Source of the DNA: an uncultured Bacteroides sp.
GTDB taxonomy: Bacteria > Bacteroidota > Bacteroidia > Bacteroidales > Bacteroidaceae
Length of the DNA: 19,006 bases
Reading direction: 5' to 3'
NCBI GenBank assembly: GCA_900555635.1
Contig: USLU01000091.1
Location: 1-19,006 of the forward strand
The translations under genes and the position numbers were made by a program. The notes beneath the pieces were generated by a model. It was not told the origin of the DNA, ran no database searches, and was given only the letters and a program-made list of their open reading frames with translations. Shown here piece by piece: positions 16,793 through 19,006 of the stretch. The first letter of the stretch is position 1, and each line of letters begins with the position of its first letter.

Positions 16793-17740
16793 ATGAAAAG
16801 AAAGCTGTAAGAACATGCAATGACTCCAAACGTTTTATATGGTATTTATTACGTATGTCGCCTGAGTATGAATATTGTACGTAAACCTATTGTAGAAGAA
16901 GGTGTGTTTTCGGAAACAGAACTAGGTATCATCGGTTCCTGCCTCTTCTTTGTCTACGCCGTAGGAAAGTTGACAAATGGTTTTCTGGCTGACCGTAGTA
17001 ATGTAAGGCGCTTCATGTCAACCGACCTGCTCTGTTCTGCCTTAATTCATTTGCTATTGGGGTTTACAAACTCTTTTTATGCCTTCGTCCTTCTTTGGGG
17101 ATTGAATGGATGGTTTCAGTCAATGGGGGCTGCATCGGGAGTTGTTTCCTTGAGTCGCTGGTACAACAGCAAAGAATGCGGAACCTATTATGGCTTCTGG
17201 TCGGCCAGCCATAACATCGGTGAGGCTTTTACTTTCATGACAATCGCCTTGATTGTAGGTTGGATGGGATGGAGGTATGGAATGATTGGTGCAGGGGAGA
17301 TCGGCTTGCTTGGGTTCCTGATGATGATTACCTTTATGAGGGATACTCCTCAAAGCCAGGGGTTCTTGTTGGGCAACGAGGCACCCGCTCCCAATGGTAA
17401 TGCCAAGAAACAGTAGGAAGAATTTAGTCGTGCCCAGAAAGCGGTACTTCGTAATCCTGCCATTTGGATATTGGCACTTAGCAGTGCTTTCATGTATATC
17501 AGCCGATATGCCGTGAATAGCTGGGGAGTGTTCTATTTAGAAGCGCAGAAAGGTTATTCCACGTTGGATGCCAGTTTTATTATTTCCATAAGTTCCATTT
17601 GTGGAATAGTCGGTACCGTTTTTTCGGGTATTATTTCTGATGAGCTGTTTGCAGGAAGCCGTAATTTTCCCGCATTAATCTTTGGACTGATGAATGTGAT
17701 AGCTAGCATAATTGTATTCTTTTCATACGTTGTTTTCTAA
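16793..17740 (+). pseudogene. organophosphate antiporter-like MFS transporter, broken
   Basis: One frame runs from ATG 16793 (M-K-R-K-L) through TAA at 16808-16810 and TAG at 17414-17416 to a final TAA at 17738-17740. Joined, it gives about 315 residues of a many-spanning membrane protein. Family marks of the GlpT/UhpT group (organophosphate:phosphate antiporters) are Y-Y-V-C-R-L-S-M-N near residue 20, F-L-A-D-R-S-N-V-R-R-F after the second span, W-G-L-N-G-W-F-Q-S-M-G and the S-A-S-H-N-I-G-E motif. Translation from ATG 16820 would yield only a 198-residue N-terminal half. Full-length relatives have roughly 440 residues and twelve spans; here the last spans are missing and IS110 end sequence follows within about 30 bp. 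The transported substrate cannot be told. Non-functional as it stands unless both stops are read through. Confidence 0.85.
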
Positions 17741-17768
17741 TGCAAACTTATATAAAAAACTTGATTTA

Positions 17769-18003
17769 TAAGCGTGTTCAATAAAAATAAAGACCACTCC
17801 GTTCGTTCATATTTCGAGATTCCCGAACATTTAGTATCTTTCAAGTGCTAAAAAATAGTACTAATTATATGAGGAACGTATGTGGTCTTAATGTGCATAA
17901 AGATAATGTGTTTATGTGCATTCTCAAAGAAAATGGTGATAAAATTGAAGAAAAGTTTGGTGTATTAACTCCTGAGCATATCTTTTATTTCAAGTGCCGA
18001 TAA
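17769..18003 (+). mobile_element. left end and first codons of a second IS110 copy
   Basis: From ATG 17869 the frame reads M-R-N-V-C-G-L-N-V-H-K-D-N-V-F-M-C-I-L, then K-I-E-E-K-F-G-V-L-T-P-E. This is the N terminus of the same IS110 transposase type as the relic at 10800-11753. Homology stops after about 36 codons (near 17976), and the frame ends eight codons later at 18001-18003 in hip-derived DNA. The upstream 100 bp resembles the upstream end of the other copy. A dyad GTTCG...CGAAC lies at about 17801-17826. The rest of the element is gone. Confidence 0.8.
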
Positions 18004-18267
18004 TATGCTGAAGTAATCTTCTTCGTTTATCTTACATAATCGACAAAAGATTTTCTTATTTGCTCCTTCAGGTAGTAAATTTGTAAAGAAGGGGAACAAG
18101 TATTGGCTTGTGTACGATTGGTGAGACTTAGATAAAGTCAATGAGATGGCAGGAAGGGAAGGATTGATAAAATAACCATCATCATAACAAAACGTATATT
18201 CTTGTTTTGAATGTTCAGTAAGTAATCCGGCGTAAATATGATTACAGAATATTTTTAATTCTCTCAT
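17965..18267 (-). pseudogene. HipA N-terminal-domain (HipS-like) protein, 3' truncated
   Basis: The frame of 100 residues begins M-R-E-L-K-I-F-C-N-H and contains A-G-L-L-T-E, P-A-I-S-L-T-L and Y-L-F-P-F-F-T-N-L-L-P-E-G-A-N-K. These are diagnostic of the HipA N-terminal subdomain, which Bacteroidales often encode as a separate small gene in three-gene hipBST-type operons. The last few codons (M-L-R-S) are read from IS110 DNA in antisense, so the native end is lost. The kinase gene expected next is absent. It starts 14 bp after the HTH gene stop. Confidence 0.8.
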
Positions 18268-18281
18268 AGGTGTTACTGTTT

Positions 18282-18485
18282 TTAGCTTGTTGTTTTCTTT
18301 ACATTAAGGCAAATTTCTAGCCCAAGTACTTCGCAAATTTTTTCTATTGTTTTTAAGGAAGGGTTTCCTTTTTCTCGTTCAATGTTCTTGATTGTGGATA
18401 AACTTATCTCTGATATTTCAGCTAAATCCTCTTGCGAAATTCTGAGGATGCTTCTTCTGCTTTTCAATACTTTATAAAACTCCAT
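18282..18485 (-). CDS. HipB-type XRE antitoxin, orphaned
   Basis: A 67-residue helix-turn-helix protein: R-I-S-Q-E-D-L-A-E-I-S-E-I-S recognition region, then S-T-I-K-N-I-E-R-E-K-G-N-P-S-L and a dimer-like tail V-L-G-L-E-I-C-L-N-V. It directly precedes the hipA N-terminal-domain gene, the standard order of a hip operon, and is unlike the first hipB in sequence. The frame is intact, so it may still bind its operator although its kinase partner is missing. No Shine-Dalgarno sequence; an imperfect -7 box (TATATTTA on the minus strand, about 18510-18520) lies upstream. Confidence 0.8.
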   Translation of the reverse strand: MEFYKVLKSRRSILRISQEDLAEISEISLSTIKNIEREKGNPSLKTIEKICEVLGLEICLNVKKTTS

Positions 18486-18522
18486 AGTTTGATATAATGA
18501 GCTAATTATGTAAATATAGTGA

Positions 18523-18585
18523 GAATGTATTGGAATATCTATAAAAGTTTAATTTAATAAACTTCTAACTAATCAAAATACATTC
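18523..18585. repeat. 63-bp nested dyad upstream of the orphan hipB
   Basis: GAATGTATT (18523-18531) and AATACATTC (18577-18585) are perfect reverse complements. A second pair, AAGTTTA (18545-18551) and TAAACTT (18558-18564), sits inside. Both share a centre near 18554. It lies 38 bp before the orphan hipB start, a likely operator position. Confidence 0.55.
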
Positions 18586-18663
18586 AATTGATGATTTATT
18601 AAGATGGCTATATATTTATTGATTTTCTGATATACTTATTGTTGTTTATATCTTGAAAAACTT

Positions 18664-18671
18664 TATCTTTG
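18664..18671 (+). promoter_or_regulatory. plus-strand -7 box without an obvious gene
   Basis: TATCTTTG matches TAnnTTTG exactly. TTG steps occur at about the -33 distance (18639-18644). No plausible gene follows on this strand before the terminator at 18909. It may start a short RNA or be left over from a lost gene. Confidence 0.45.
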
Positions 18672-18801
18672 CACAGGCAATTGTTATCTATAGTGATGAA
18701 GTATAGGTAGTTATAGGTGATTTTTCCTATAATCATTGATTTATTATAATAACTGTGGTAACTTGTGCTATTTTTGATATGCTAATAGATACTTATTGTG
18801 T

Positions 18802-18822
18802 TTTTGGCACGATTTTGGCACG
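18802..18822 (+). repeat. tandem 10-bp direct repeat
   Basis: TTTTGGCACG occurs at 18802-18811 and again at 18813-18822, an 11-bp period of about one helical turn. This spacing suits a protein bound as a tandem pair. The partner protein is unknown. Confidence 0.6.
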
Positions 18823-18908
18823 GTTTCTGTGTAATTTCTTGATTTACAGTATTTATTACTTTTGAGGAAGTGAAATAAAATCGCTGAATAAGACGATTGA
18901 AATAATAG

Positions 18909-18955
18909 AAAAGGGGCTGAAAGTCATAGACTTTCAACCCCTTTTTATTTTTGAA
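18909..18955. terminator. strong hairpin terminator
   Basis: AAAAGGGG-C-TGAAAGTC (18909-18925) pairs with GACTTTCA-A-CCCCTTTT (18929-18945) over 16 bp with one mismatch and a 3-nt loop. TTTTTATTTTT follows on the plus strand. On the minus strand it lies 7 bp past the stop of the gene entering from the right, with CCCCTTTTCTATTATTT following, so it can end that gene too. It probably works both ways. Confidence 0.8.
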
Positions 18956-18961
18956 TGACTA

Positions 18962-19006
18962 TTATTCTATATCGGAAAGTTCAAAAAAAAGTCCGTACGT
19001 CTTTTT
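18962..19006 (-). CDS. 3' end of a gene continuing beyond the right edge
   Basis: The minus strand reads K-K-T-Y-G-L-F-F-E-L-S-D-I-E and then TAA at 18962-18964. The peptide looks coding and a strong hairpin follows 7 bp after the stop. Fourteen residues do not identify the product. Confidence 0.55.
   Translation of the reverse strand, partial: KKTYGLFFELSDIE

Noticed and set aside
17801..17826. GTTCG/CGAAC dyad as a terminator for the MFS gene
   Set aside because: The loop is long, no T run follows, and the position matches the IS110 upstream end.
18779..18865. 28-codon hydrophobic frame as a type I toxin gene
   Set aside because: It has a hydrophobic character but no ribosome site, no basic tail and no visible antisense RNA promoter. 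It is kept only as part of the possible RNA unit.
1..19006. CRISPR array, tRNA, rRNA or riboswitch
   Set aside because: No regularly spaced repeats, no cloverleaf or ribosomal sequence and no known riboswitch core were seen on either strand.

Overview
The window looks like a chromosomal accessory region of a member of the Bacteroidales (Bacteroides, Phocaeicola or Parabacteroides type). Three things point there: AT-rich DNA, start sites without clear Shine-Dalgarno sequences, and promoter boxes of the Bacteroidetes form TAnnTTTG (10419-10426, 14575-14582, 18664-18671). Broken mobile-element and host genes fill the gaps between three intact or nearly intact systems.

Left third (434-10396, minus strand). 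One operon encodes, in transcription order, a broken XRE-type helix-turn-helix regulator, a 1139-residue SNF2-family helicase with a C-terminal DUF3883 domain, a 1007-residue DUF1156 (COG1743-type) adenine-specific DNA methylase with a zinc ribbon, and a 1098-residue DUF499 (COG1483-type) AAA+ ATPase. The ATPase begins with a Swt1/HEPN-like domain carrying the RNase motif R-N-x3-H. Gaps are 10-12 bp and a strong hairpin closes the operon. This is a predicted modification-linked anti-phage module: the methylase would mark self DNA, the helicase/DUF3883 protein would act on foreign DNA, and the HEPN-ATPase is a candidate sensor or RNA-cleaving effector. It is the best candidate here for an undescribed system.

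Middle (10400-14400). This is a graveyard. It holds a heavily mutated IS110-family transposase with its upstream non-coding end. Next is an unrecognised 611-residue reading frame that looks truncated at its N terminus and cut short by an in-frame stop. Beyond it are two overlapping, GC-richer fragments that look phage-derived.

Right (14520-18490, mostly plus strand). An intact hipB-hipA toxin-antitoxin operon carries a paired operator over its promoter and two terminators. After it come an organophosphate-antiporter-like MFS gene with two in-frame stops and no 3' end, the left end of a second IS110 copy cut off after about 36 codons, and on the minus strand a second hip module (hipB plus a hipA N-terminal-domain gene) truncated at the IS110 junction. 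The 3' end of a further minus-strand gene enters at the right edge.

Overall the window reads as a defence/toxin-antitoxin island undergoing decay. The defence operon and hipBA remain open while their surroundings are scarred by IS110 insertion and deletion. No CRISPR array, tRNA or rRNA was seen.
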